Assembly (NCBI GenBank): GCA_963921195.1
Contig: CAWUER010000500.1
Span: 1-64,000 of the forward strand
DNA: 64,000 bases
Source of the DNA: Pegoplata infirma
Lineage: Eukaryota; Arthropoda; Insecta; Diptera; Anthomyiidae
Reading direction: 5' to 3'
Under the pieces are notes generated by a model. It did no database searches and was not told the origin of the DNA. It saw only the letters and a list, made by a program, of their open reading frames with translations. The position numbers and the translations under genes were made by a program. Below, one piece after another: positions 43,391 through 53,692 of the stretch. How positions within the stretch are numbered: position 1 is the first letter of the stretch; the number at the start of each line of letters is the position of its first letter.

Positions 43391-44164
43391 ACAAAAAAAA
43401 AAAATGTTGACAACTGGTTGACGGAAATACGACTTTTAATATTGCTAATGCTTTGTTTTCATTAAGACATTTATTAATGCCAATGAAATTTTTCATAATT
43501 GGCATTACTAATGCTACTAATTCCTTAACGGGCATTGGCATTGATTGAAACAATGCTAATGCTAAAAATTTCATTGGCATTAGTTTCAATATAATGCCAA
43601 TGAAATCGTCAATTAATTAGTCCATTTATTTAAATAGTCCCATGTATGCCTCATATAATGAGTCGGCCTTACATTTTAACCGCATCAGGTCACGCTGAAT
43701 AACAAAATAAAAATTAGTAATTTTGATTCAAATGTAAATATAGAAAAATACATACCAGTGAATTGCAAAATTGCTGATCAGTTTTAACCTTGTTGTCAAA
43801 CTCCTCAAACTTAACTAAATCTGTTATGGGGTCGTCTAAAGTTAATTCGCTTTTAATGTCGTCGTAAACCATATTTAAAAAGTAGCGTAAAAAAATGTTG
43901 TAAAAAAATGTATTCCTAAACCAACATAAATTTGGCGAAAAAGTAATCTCAAAAAGCTTTTTCAAAACGTTCATAAAGCGTTATGAAATAATGCTTTAAA
44001 AATGCTTTATTTTTGATAAGTCATGACTTTTTTTTTTACCGTCATGAATTTATACTTGGAAGTGCTTTAAAAATGCTATTTTTTTATTACCGTCATGAGT
44101 TTCTACTTTGGAGTGCTTTAAAAACGCTTTTTTTTTATAACCGTCATGAATTTCTACTTGGGTA

Positions 44165-44557
44165 GTGTTGAAAAAGGGGGGAATAAAAGACCAGTTGTTT
44201 TTTTCAGAAATGTGGTATGTAGTAGAATATGACTTGTAAGTATTTGAGTATGAGTAGTAGTTTTTATAATCAGGGTTAATTTTTTTTGGTTATAAGGTCA
44301 AAATTTTAAGGCGATTTAAGTATCTCATATTGAGATTTTTTTTTATATATTTCATTAAAGTATTGACATAATTCTGAAGTGGCGCGGTGAAAATTATAAC
44401 AAAAGTAATGGGTACTCAAGTATTCTTTGTGAAGTATTTTATTTTTTTTATTTCAACAAAGTAATTGGTAGTCATTATTTTTGGGGGTATTCGAGTGGGA
44501 AAAGGAAATTAAAAAAAAAAAAGTCAGGGAGAAAAAGTTTTTCCTTGAAGACGTACT
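44165..44557. other. No gene recognised
   Basis: AT-rich spacer between two TA-flanked elements. Nothing supported. Confidence 0.4.
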
Positions 44558-44877
44558 TACACTGAAAGAATTATTGTTCATTATATCTATGAAAAAATTT
44601 CATAAAACCAAATTCATAGAATCTATGAAACAATTCATTGGCTGAATGAATATTCATTAGTATTCTGAAATATTTCATAGAATTTTATTCATAGATTTTA
44701 TTAAATTCATAGAAAAAATTCATATAATTAATGAATGTCATTCATAGAAGAAAATGCCATCAATATGCCATTAAATTTTTTAAATAATTAAAATAATGTT
44801 ACAATAATTTAAACAGTTGAATAAATTTATTAAAAAAATAAAAAAAACATTAAAAAAAAAATTTTTTCATTGCTGCC

Positions 44878-44952
44878 CTGACCGGGGCTCGAACCCAAGA
44901 CCTACCGGCTGAAGTGGTAATTGTCGACGCCTTAGCTATCAGCGCCACCAAA
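44878..44952 (-). repeat. tRNA-like segment in TIR element
   Basis: On the minus strand, GATAGCTAAGGCGTCGACA could form a D-arm, and TTGGGTTCGAGCCCCGGTC is a perfect T-arm with box B. The intervening anticodon-like part ends CCGGTAGG. Acceptor ends do not pair clearly, so this is a tRNA-derived or pseudo-tRNA sequence. Confidence 0.5.
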
Positions 44953-45145
44953 GAAGAAAAATCTCGCCAACTAACGCTTGGTTTTATAACGCTTCATTTT
45001 TGAAAATACACAAAATATATGTTTTCTACAAACACACACACAGCTTTTGGCAGAGCATTGTGACAGAGCAAAGACACAAAACTCAATATGTTAGCAGAAT
45101 ATTATTCAAAATATATTTTAAGTATTGTTTCTTGTTTATATAATT

Positions 45146-45212
45146 TAGCTAAGTGGCTAGAGACTAAGCTTCACGAACAAGAGGTTTTATGTTCGAATCT
45201 CGGTGGGGATAA
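45146..45212 (+). repeat. tRNA-like segment in TIR element
   Basis: AGCTAAGTGGCTAGAGACTA resembles a D-arm, and TATGTTCGAATCTCGGTG resembles a T-arm with box B GTTCGAATC. It lies in the opposite orientation to 44878-44952. The matching segment at 53583-53640 shows it is part of the element. Confidence 0.5.
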
Positions 45213-45479
45213 GTTAAAAAAAATATAAATTTTTAAAAATAGAAAATTGTAAATAAATAAAATAATAAAAATAAATAAAAAAAATAAAATTGAAATAATA
45301 AAATTAGAATTGAATAATAATTTTTCCATAGCCTATGAACTTTTTCATAGGTTTCTGGTTTCTATGAATTTGTTTCATAGATTCTATGAAGGGTATCATT
45401 GGCTCACTTCTAATGATTTTTTTCATAGAATCAATGTACGTTTTCATAGCCGTAATGAACAAAATTCTTTCAGTGTAGT

Positions 45480-46620
45480 GGTATGAGTTTGTCATTCCGC
45501 TTAAAATTATCGAAATATCTGTCTGGGACTCCGCATATTTATTATTGATCAGTGATCGATTCTAAGACATTCTAGCAATGTTCGTCTGTCTGTTCAAATG
45601 GCTCTCACGGCCAAATTATTACACAGATGTGTCTTAAATTAATTAAACATATTTACTTGTTGTTACCTTGTTGTTTGGTGTTACATATAAGCGATATCGG
45701 TTCAGCGGTTCAAAAGTTACGAACGTAATGGAAGGACAGATCAAAAATTTTGGTACACTCGGTTTCTGTATTCAAATTTTTTTTTCCGCGAAAATATTTT
45801 TTTCAATTTACATAATTTATATAGGTATTGATACAATTATATTAAGTAAACGCAAAAACTTTTCTCTATAAATTTATTAATATTAATCGTAAGGGAAAAG
45901 TGTTTTATGGTCGGTCTTGACCGACTTTGAATTGCTGACTTTTTATTAATAGCCATTTATATTATTTTTTTATTGAATATTCATATACTTTATCATTTGT
46001 ATTAATAAAGTTCATTTTGCGGTGCTTTATATTGATTTTCTGATTCATTATTTAATATTCATTGTATAGTGTTGAACCCACTCAAAGGAATATATCATTA
46101 CTATTAGAGGTAATAAACTTAATAAATATTTTAACATATCTAGGAAATTAAAAAGCCGTGTGACCAGTTGCAAATAGTTTTTAAAGAGTCATAAATCCTA
46201 AATAACATCGTTTTTAGGACCTTAATTTCTTCACTTTAAACTTTAACTTAATGTATTCTTTATTGTTACCTTACCAGGAACGTCCTCAATGTAAACATAC
46301 ATACCTGATTTCTTTCAAGATTTTTTTAATAGATAGAAAAAAATCTTAGATCGACGTATCCGAGGCGCCGAAACCCTCTATTTTCCTCTATGAAAAAGCT
46401 GTTAAGGCCAAGCTAAACGATTTCTTTCGGCATTTCAATTAGAAACTCTGTTTCCTCGACTTTAACGGCGATGCTGCTGCAAACATTTTTTTTTAGTTTT
46501 GACCACATGCTCAATTATTTTTATTTATTCTTTCTATTTATTTACAACTCATTTTTAATAATTTCGACCTAACCGATAACTGGTAGCAATGACCGTTGTC
46601 ACGTTGTAGCGAAAAAAACC
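45480..46620. other. No gene; decayed fly repeat fragments
   Basis: 'gtttgtcattccg' and 'gatcgattctaagacatt' at 45485-45595 are fragments of a widespread fly repeat also seen at 26745-26830 and 10270-10330. The rest to 46620 has no recognised family or coding sequence. Confidence 0.45.
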
Positions 46621-46625
46621 AAGGT

Positions 46626-46702
46626 TTCTGGTGGGAATCGAACCCACGACCCCCACGTTCAAAGGCTAGCACGCTACCAACTAGCCTACAGGGGCCCCCG
46701 AT
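46626..46702 (-). repeat. tRNA-like segment
   Basis: On the minus strand, GGCTAGTTGGTAGCGTGCTA resembles a D-arm and GTGGGTTCGATTCCCACC is a perfect T-arm. The two ends (GGGGCCCC...CCAGAA) do not make a seven-base acceptor stem. It is most likely the head of a tRNA-derived SINE. Confidence 0.5.
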
Positions 46703-47535
46703 TTTGTTGCGAATATAATTATGACATATTTCAGCTAAATCAAGGCAGACCAGACATGCAGATATGTAGAATCCCTAAGAGGTTGATATTCAGGTGACCG
46801 ATTCTAGGCTGATGGAGATGTATCTGGTATTTTCGAAACCGAATCTGGTAACGAATTCAACAGTGAGTGGTCTGATTCGGGAGTCTGCATCTAGGGGATA
46901 CCAGTTAGTAGTGTGCTGTGATGCTTATGCTTTTCATTCGATATGGCGAAGTACAGACACAAAGGATAGAGGCGAGTCACTTTAGGAGTTTTTGTTAAGC
47001 ACTACTCTGTGTATTTGTTACAGGGGTATGGAACCAACTTTCGTTACAATCAGGTGGCAAGAGGTCCTTGATGTAACACTTGACTGGAGAGTTTTGGAAG
47101 AATATTCTTTCTCAGATCATCACTACATTGAGTTTTTACTCAAGAAGCGTGGCCCGTTTGTGGCAGTCTCTTGAAATCTTGAGAGAACAAACTGGGTGAA
47201 ATATAGGGAGACATTTCAGGGCTTTTGCATGAAGTACCCTATCTTAACCGCATAGTTTGGCGGAAATTGACTATATGGTTGACCATATAACAAATGTTTG
47301 TAATAGGTCCTTGGAAGCGTCTTGCCCTTCTGCAAAGCCTAGATTAAAAAAAATCTGCCTTGGTGGTCAAATGAGTTGCAGACGAGCAGATATTCCTACA
47401 GAAAGCTATTTAATACGGCTAAATCTTCAAGAGCGGACAAGGACTGGTCTGCATATAGCCTTGCAACTTAAGAGTTATAAGAGGATGATCAGAATTGCCA
47501 AATGTGATTTTTGAAAAAACTTCTATGGAAACGTA

Positions 47536-48037
47536 CACAGAAAAAAACGAATTGTTATATTGACCCCCATATTTGCGAATACAATTAACTTTTTCACTGA
47601 AAGTGCTCCTATACGGAAATTTGTGATATCAACTAACGTTTGTAATATTGATTGTTGAAAAAAAATGTAAAAAAAATTAATAAACGAGTTTGTAACAGTT
47701 CTCTAAAATTATTATTTGTATTGACAAACGTACAAAATCTTAAATTTTTTTTCAACAATGAAATTCAACAAACACAAACACAGTTAGTTGATCTGACAAA
47801 CGTAAAAAATCTTATTTTTTTTCAACAAAGAAATTCAACAAACACAAAAACTATTTGTTGACATGATAAAATAATTTTGAAATAAAATTACTTGACTGAT
47901 TTTGTTAAAAACAAAATTGAATTTTTGTATTATAGACTAACAGGCGGCCGTTCTTATTAAATGTTTGGTTGATATCATATTTGGTTGATTTACAATTGCT
48001 GTTTGTTGATTTAAATTTGACAATTTTATTTTCTGTG
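47536..48037. mobile_element. CACAGAAAAAAA TIR element in LINE, TA-flanked
   Basis: CACAGAAAAAAACGAATTG and ATTTTATTTTCTGTG bound 502 bp, with TA at 47534-47535 and 48038-48039. TCAACAAACACAAAC and ACAAACGTA words are repeated inside. It interrupts the LINE just after ACCAAGTGTGAT-type sequence that is continuous in copy 2, so it inserted after the LINE. Same terminal family as 51476-52028. Confidence 0.85.
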
Positions 48038-49407
48038 TAAAAGACAATTCTGAGGCATCCAGGCTGCGCAAAGTTTTAGCATCTTCTCCTCTCACCCTGG
48101 TATACTTGAAGAATTCTAATGGGGTGTGATATACCTCCAGAGGGGAGTCGCTGGATCTCCTGAACACGCATTTTCCTGGCGATTCCATGACGCCGCATCA
48201 GGCTTTGGAACATTCTGACACGCCCAAGCATCTGAAATTGCTTCGGAAATAAAAATATGCCAACATTAATCTGTTCGATTAAAAGCTTCATTCCCTATAA
48301 GTCCCCTGGACCTGATGGTTTAATCCTGAATGAGGTGCAGCAAGTGTCGGACTCTATAACCCCTTGGCTGTATAATCTCTACGAAGCATACATAAACTGG
48401 TCGTATATGCCTTTAAACTGGAGCGATACCAGATGCGTTTATATCCCGAAGGCTGGGAAAGTTCCCAGGCAGTTCCGAAGGATTTTAGATCAATTATTCT
48501 ATCTTCTTTTTTGTTAAATACAATGGAACGAATGCTAGACGCATATTTGCGAAGAGTGATTGACCCGAAGTAGCTTTCAACTAGGCAACATGTAACATAT
48601 TCAGCAAGATCAATGAAAACAGCTCTTCATGAGCTTGTTGGTACCATCGAGAGATCGCTTTCAGTAAAGGAAAACACTATGGTGGTCTTTCTTGATATGG
48701 AGGGGGACTTTAACAATGTCACCTCAGACTCGACAGTTGTGGTATAGTCTGATCTGGCAGTGAAGCGTGGAATCGTTTTAATTACGGAAAATCCACCTGC
48801 TAATAGACGTAGAGTGCCTTAGTTGGAAGCGTCTATCATATCTCGATTTGTCCATAGAGGCACAACACAGCGAAGTGTTCTTTCGCCACTTCTTTAGAAC
48901 CTGGCACTGAATTCAAAGATGGTCTCTCTAAAAGCAAATGGATGTCATGCTGTCGCATATGGTATGACGATATCGCGATAGCGGTAAAACATCTGCCAAA
49001 ATTATAGGACATTCTTCAGGGTTCTCTGAAAGATCTGTCTTAATGGGAAAGAGATTGCGGTCTGGTAGTTAATCCAAATAAAACAGTGCATGTCTCGTTT
49101 GCCAGGAAAAATAAGATTCCTGATTATGAACCTATTTCTCTGGACGGTACTGAAATTACCTTCTCAGATGGATCCAAGTATCTTGGAGTATTTCTAGATA
49201 GGAAGTTCGATTTCAGGCATAATATTGAGAAACGAGTAAGAAAAGCAACGATTCATTATATTCCTGTAAAGAGACCATTGGAAAACGATGTGTCTTTAGC
49301 CCTAAAGTCGTTCATTGGATTTATACAGCAGTGGTGCGTCCAATTCTGCTGTATGGAATCATTGTTTGGTGTCCTGCTTTAGAGGCAAAACGGAACTGTG
49401 TCTTTAT

Positions 49408-49668
49408 TATGTTTCTTTATTATACAATTTTTGGGATTATGACCAACTTGTATAGTGGGCATAATCTCTGTAATGGGGATTATGGCCATTTGTTACGTGG
49501 TCATTATCTTAATAACTCCGAAAATTATGTCCATTTTTTATAGGGATTATGTCCGATTGTTTTTCGGTCGTAGTCCCCACAACCAATATGGGGACTATGA
49601 CCGATATAATTTTGGTCACAATCCCCTCAAATGGGGATTATGTCCGTTGGGATTATGACATGTCACCG
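49408..49668 (+). mobile_element. GGGGATTATG-rich insertion in LINE copy 1
   Basis: Compared with copy 2 (60018-60065), about 260 extra bases separate GTGTCTTTAT from TCTTCGTACTATA. GGGATTATG and CATAATCCC-like words recur at 30-40-bp spacing in both orientations. Clear terminal repeats were not found. Confidence 0.6.
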
Positions 49669-49987
49669 TCGTCGATGTGTATCACTGGTGCTCTTCGTAC
49701 TATACCTACGGCTGCATTAGAAATCCACCTTGACAATTTTTTATCGAAATTACTTATCTGAGATAAGTGAACTTATTCCTAAAGACCGAGTATTTGTATT
49801 TAATAATCGCTTACCTAGTACAGCAAATTCTTTTGTTGTTGATTTTACTGTATTTCGCACAAAATATTACTTAGAAACTCGTTTTTTTGTCGAAGAATTT
49901 GTATGTGAAGCAAACTTCCAGCTGATGTCTTCTCTTTTAGGGTGGGTTGTTAGTGGCTGCTGACGCTTTACGTTCGCGCATATAGAC

Positions 49988-50355
49988 TCTGAGGTCCCCT
50001 TCTAGTACCTGTCGTTAATCAAATTTGAGCATCTTATGAAACTCTTAAGATATTGAATTTTGACATACGACAAATTATAAAGATAGTGCAACTCTCTTAA
50101 ACCTAGTGAAGCCTCTGACGAAGTAAAGTCTCTGACGGGAAATTGTCGGGCAATGGCACATAAAGTGTTCTATAGTGTTCAAATCCTCCTTATCCATGCA
50201 AATCCGGCAAAAGTCATTTGACGACACAATTAACTGCTCAACGTGCTTTCCTATAAGTCAGTGTCCGGTAATGACAGCAACCACCGCCGAAATCTCTTGG
50301 AAGCGATATCAGCTCACTTGTGCGCTTCTGATTAAGAGAAGGCCAAATCTGTCCT
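49988..50355 (-). pseudogene. LINE 3' fragment, inverted
   Basis: The minus strand matches 61690-62040 of LINE copy 2: CAAGTGAGCTGATATCGCTT, the zinc-knuckle region and TTTCATAAGATGCTCA to the 3' untranslated end. It is a separate 3' fragment in the opposite orientation to copy 1, only 250 bp away from it. Confidence 0.75.
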
Positions 50356-50566
50356 TCACACGTTTTTATACATGTGCCAATTTCAGATTAGTCACAAATA
50401 GCATCTCTTATAAATGGTGTAATTTATCATATTAAAGTGTTTAATTAAGTTTCTACAATCTATTTATGTTGTAGAATACAATACACAATTGTGCGGTTTA
50501 AAACCACATTATTTTTTTCAATTTCCCTCTAATAAAGTTCTTTTATTATTAATTTTTGTGTGATTA

Positions 50567-51276
50567 CCCAGCAAAACTTAGATTACCAAATAAGGTATAA
50601 AATAAGGTATAGGATCTCTTATTTTATACATTGCAGCATTGATGATTTTAACAGGCGATGAGACTCAAAGTAATGCATCCACATTATCACAAAGAATACC
50701 AGTAAGGTATAAAATAAGTCATAAATTTAAAACGAAGAATACGAGTAAGGTGTAAAATATATGATATTTTATAGGTTACGAGAAATGAAATAATATAGCA
50801 TACCAGAAGATAATATATAAGGTGTTACGAGTAGTGAAAAAGTAATTTTGTATTAAATTTACTCACGTGATTGTAAGTGAGTGTAAGTAGATAAAATATG
50901 CTCGTGAGTGTGTGCCCATCTCTAGTTTAAACTTATGCAGTTTTTTTATAAAATAATTATTTTTTATGTTATTGTAATGCATTATGCATCCAATTATAAA
51001 TAATGCATTATTTCAAACTTTCAAATAATACATAATGTAACCAAATATAAGTCATCCATGATTTAATGTTTAGAAATAATAAATATGAAATACATTTTTT
51101 CCAATAATTATGCATTACGTAGCAAATTATTAGTAATGCATTATTTTTCACTTTAAAATAATACGTTGTGGAACAAATGTTTGGTAAGACATCCTAAAAT
51201 AATGCTACAAATAAGGTATATACATTACCTGGTAATGTGTTATATAATCACTACCCATTACCAAAGTTTTGCTGGG
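50567..51276 (-). mobile_element. CCCAGCAAAA-family MITE, reverse copy, TA-flanked
   Basis: CCCAGCAAAACTTAGATTAC at the left and TAATGGGTAG...GCTGGG at the right; TA at 50565-50566 and 51277-51278. It is the reverse complement of 16229-16960 with small differences, and contains the same TAGAGATGGGC core. The TA flanks here set the TSD for the family. Confidence 0.9.
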
Positions 51277-51475
51277 TAGGTTTATTATTACGAGTTGCAT
51301 TTCCTCAAGATAATTATCTACCATGTTTAGGTTTGAAAAAAAAAAAATTTTTGCTAAAGAATTCAATCTAAGACCCGCATGAAACTTATTTTTAATTTTA
51401 ATTTTATTCAAATTATTATTTTTAAAATTAAAATTTATTTTCAATTAAAATATTTGTATTTTTCTTTTGTTGGTA

Positions 51476-52028
51476 CACATAAAAAAATATGGAGGAAACA
51501 AATTTGAGTAATCACTTGTTTAATTTTTAAAAAAAAAATTGAAAATAAAATTTGAGTAAATAATTTAATACAAATTTAATATTTTTTTAAATTATTTTTT
51601 TTTCTCTTGGTGTTTTGAATTCTCATTTAGTTTATTGTTTTTTGTATATGTATATGAAAGTTTGAAATCATCTTTATAAAATTTTACTTTGTCTTGAAGA
51701 CATAAGTATATTTGGTAAAGTTTGTAAAAGCAATTTTTTTGGAAAAAAATTAGAAACTTTTTAAACTTTTTAAAAAAATAATTTGATACATTTTGAGTAA
51801 ATTTTTACTTGACACAATTAAAAAGTTACTTAAAAATATTAAAAAATTTTAAGTAAAGATTTAATTGTATGAATTAATAATTTACTCAAATTTTTTATTA
51901 AGCATTTAATAATTTTTTATTAAAAGTTTACTCAATACTATTAAATCGTTTACTGGTGGAAAATTGAGTAATTTTTTACTCAATAGTATTAAAAATTTAC
52001 TCAAATTTTTTTTTTATTTTTTTCTGTG
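51476..52028. mobile_element. CACATAAAAAAATA TIR element, TA-flanked
   Basis: CACATAAAAAAATATGG and TATTTTTTTCTGTG bound 553 bp, with TA at 51474-51475 and 52029-52030. TTTACTCAAT/ATTGAGTAAAT words recur. Right-end fragments of it lie at 31395-31527 and 32193-32322. Confidence 0.8.
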
Positions 52029-52034
52029 TATTAT

Positions 52035-52865
52035 AAAAAAATAACTGCATTTTCAAAAATTTCTCTTTGTGATTGAGTGATTTTGTTTTGTTATTTTTAC
52101 CAATAACTTATCAATACAACAGTTTTTATTATTACTTATTCAGAAAAACGCCCACTTTTGTTGCCTCATAAATAAATTAAAATAACTGCAGTAGGTACAA
52201 ATTTCATATTAAATGAAATGCGATGTAAGCTCTTTTCGAACTATGTAGTATGAGCGATCATTTTATATGAATTACGAGTTTTAGTATTAGTCGTTGGGTT
52301 TGGTATTTCTTAAAAAAGGGAACAATAGAGGCAAAATAAAGGTTAACGGTTTTTATCTGCAATACAACAGCAACAACAAGTAATCAGACAGACAGCCGCA
52401 AAACTACAACAACATTAAACCAAATCCTAAGGTAAAGAAATGCAGCCATGAAACTAGACTACCCACGGAACATAAAAAAATATAACAGCAACCGCAAAAC
52501 TTTTTAAGAGGAGAAGAAAATAAACCTACAGACATATAGCGAATAAGAAAAAGAACGTATGGGAATATATTTGGATCATGTACGATTTAGTAAGGAGCTA
52601 CAATAATTTTATGTCTTCCCAAGAGCTAGGCTGGAGATTTTGAAATGTGATATTTCAATGGATTTACATAGTTTATAGTTTTTTGTGATCCTCTCAAACT
52701 TTTGACATATTTTTTTGTAGTATCGTACAATAGAAAATCTAACATCTGAACACCATGAACACTGACTCTTCTTTCAGGCTTGTACAACCCTCTCTCAACT
52801 CAACTGTACCTAAGTTTAGCTACATCACTTTCCACTCCACCAATTCAAAACCCTTCCAAGCACCT
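52035..52865. other. Low-copy-looking DNA; weak 5'-leader-like segment
   Basis: CAA-rich sequence at 52360-52435 ('acaacagcaacaacaagt') ending ATCCTAAG|GTAAAG could be a fly noncoding exon with splice donor, but there is no promoter evidence. No protein is supported. Confidence 0.3.
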
Positions 52866-52894
52866 CACCAAAGAAGGAAAATCTCGCGAACTAA

Positions 52895-53425
52895 GTGTGC
52901 AATTACAATTCTGGCGTTGGCTTTGAATTTCGTGTAAAGAGAGGGCGTTTGATTTAAACAATGGCTTTGGCTTTGAATTTTGTTCTGGCGTTTGTTTGTA
53001 TACACACACACAAAGAAGAACAGAAATATAATTATTTGGTGGAGGAAAAATAAATTTTTCCTGAAAATTATTTTTTTTCGGTGAAACATAAAACTCCTTT
53101 GGTTTTTTTATTGATATTTTTTTGATACTTGTTTTTTTTTATAATAATTGGCGGTAAATTATATTTTCACTTTCTTTTATATGTACTTTTCTTCTAATTT
53201 TCCAATACACAGATGTGTTTTATAAACAAAATCAACCCATTTTTTGTAAAATACTGGCAAAACCAAAGCAAGAAAAAAATACTCACGAGAGAGCAAAGCC
53301 AAGAAAATAGAATTGATTCTATTCTGGCTTTGAAACGTTAGCGTTGGCTTTGAATTTTGTTCTACATACAAAATGTATGGGAACGAGCAAAATTCAAGGC
53401 CAACGCCAGAATTGTAATTGCACAC
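52895..53425. mobile_element. GTGTGCAATTACAATTCTGG TIR element, TAA-flanked
   Basis: GTGTGCAATTACAATTCTGG and CCAGAATTGTAATTGCACAC are perfect inverted ends, extending to GCGTTGGCTTTGAATTT, and TAA lies at 52892-52894 and 53426-53428. Excision restores the CTAACxCTTGG sequence of the sister copy. The 3-bp TAA TSD suggests PIF/Harbinger-type mobilisation. It is 531 bp and has no transposase. Confidence 0.9.
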
Positions 53426-53692
53426 TAACACTTGGTTTTATAACGTTTCTTTTTTGTAAATACACACAAATTTTGTTTTCTACAGACATACACACAGCTT
53501 TTGGCAGAGCATTGTGACAGAGCATAGATACAAACTCAATATGTTAAAGCAGAATATTAAACAAAAGAGACTTTAAGTGTTATAATTTGACTAAGCTTCA
53601 CGAACAACTGGTTCTGTGTTCGAATCTCGAAGGGTATAAGTTAAAAAACATGTAAATTTTTGAAAATAGAAAATTGTAAATAAATAAAATAA

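Larger units (their letters stand above)
41908..43648. mobile_element. ATACATGGGA-ended element inserted in exon 2
   Basis: The ends ATACATGGGAATTTTTAATT and the reverse complement of TAGTCCCATGTAT resemble the hAT-like MITE at 22336-22956. Subterminal GGCATTAGT/ACTAATGCC words repeat many times. Its TSD cannot be resolved by eye, but either plausible junction keeps the host coding frame. It is itself split by the element 42078-42674 and the repeat 42700-43390. Confidence 0.65.
41356..43872 (-). pseudogene. Three-exon gene with DUF4806-like domain, disrupted by TE
   Basis: Exon 1 (43872-43756) begins MVYDDIKSEL and contains DDPITDLVKFEEFDNKVKTD. A 61-base intron has donor CTG|GTATGT and acceptor TTATTCAG. 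Exon 2 (43694-43646 continuing at 41910-41771) contains SYKAIGSILSVIMSPGLLQM and GVSKKIFSTIKVFNEL, with donor AAAG|GTAATA. Exon 3 (41465-41356) after acceptor CCCGTTGCAG encodes EHLLLQFENES, then TSRWLAAAEERITKR and a stop. With the nested element removed, all joins stay in frame and give about 137 codons. The layout (acidic start with 'lekfe...kt d', ILS.IMSP.L...FS..GK, K..F, then WL..A.ER) resembles DUF4806, a short domain found in many insect proteins; that link is from memory and tentative. As it stands, exon 2 is split by 1.7 kb of transposon, so the copy is dead. An unbroken copy elsewhere may be active. Confidence 0.6.
40920..44162. mobile_element. CCCAGGTAGAAA TIR element, 3.2 kb, carrying a spliced gene
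   Basis: CCCAGGTAGAAAAATAC at the left and GAATTTCTACTTGGG at the right are inverted, with TA on both sides (40918-40919, 44163-44164). Arms repeat AAAGCGCTTTAAAAGCGC-like words (40950-41200, 43970-44140). The interior holds a three-exon gene on the minus strand (41356-43872) interrupted by another element (41908-43648). The CCCAG...CTGGG ends and TA flanks link it to the CCCAGCAAAA family, so it could be, or derive from, a larger relative of those MITEs. Confidence 0.8.
44560..45475. mobile_element. CACTGAAAGAATT TIR element with tRNA-like segments, TA-flanked
   Basis: CACTGAAAGAATTATTGTTC and GAACAAAATTCTTTCAGTG bound 916 bp with TA on each side (44558-44559, 45476-45477). ATTCATAGAAT-type words recur near both ends. 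The core carries two tRNA-like stretches in opposite orientations (44880-44952 minus, 45146-45212 plus). A second, heavily interrupted copy is at 52866-54624. The TA flanks and CACTG start fit Tc1/mariner-type mobilisation. Confidence 0.85.
46780..49735 (+). pseudogene. LINE copy 1 (endonuclease and reverse transcriptase remnants)
   Basis: 5'-truncated and full of frameshifts. Endonuclease part: YQLVVCCDAYAFHSIWRSTD, then RGESL and YRGMEPTFVTIRWQEVLDVTL (46794-47174). Linker: MAEIDYMVDHITN. Reverse transcriptase: YKSPGPDGLILNEVQ, WLYNLYEAYINWSYMPLNW, YIPKAGK (48257-48517), then a frameshifted ALHELVGTIERSLSVKE and FLDMEGDFNNV (about 48620-48720). A later block, KYLGVFLDRKFDFRHNIEKR (49086-49382), is the region after the catalytic core. 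These match non-LTR elements with an apurinic-type endonuclease, and the sister copy has RNase H, so LOA- or I-group is likely. A TIR element (47536-48037) and a small insertion (49408-49668) interrupt it. Confidence 0.8.

Noticed and set aside
46626..46702. Functional tRNA gene on the minus strand
   Set aside because: The D- and T-arms look good, but the acceptor stem does not pair and the variable and anticodon parts are too long. A tRNA-derived repeat is the simpler reading.
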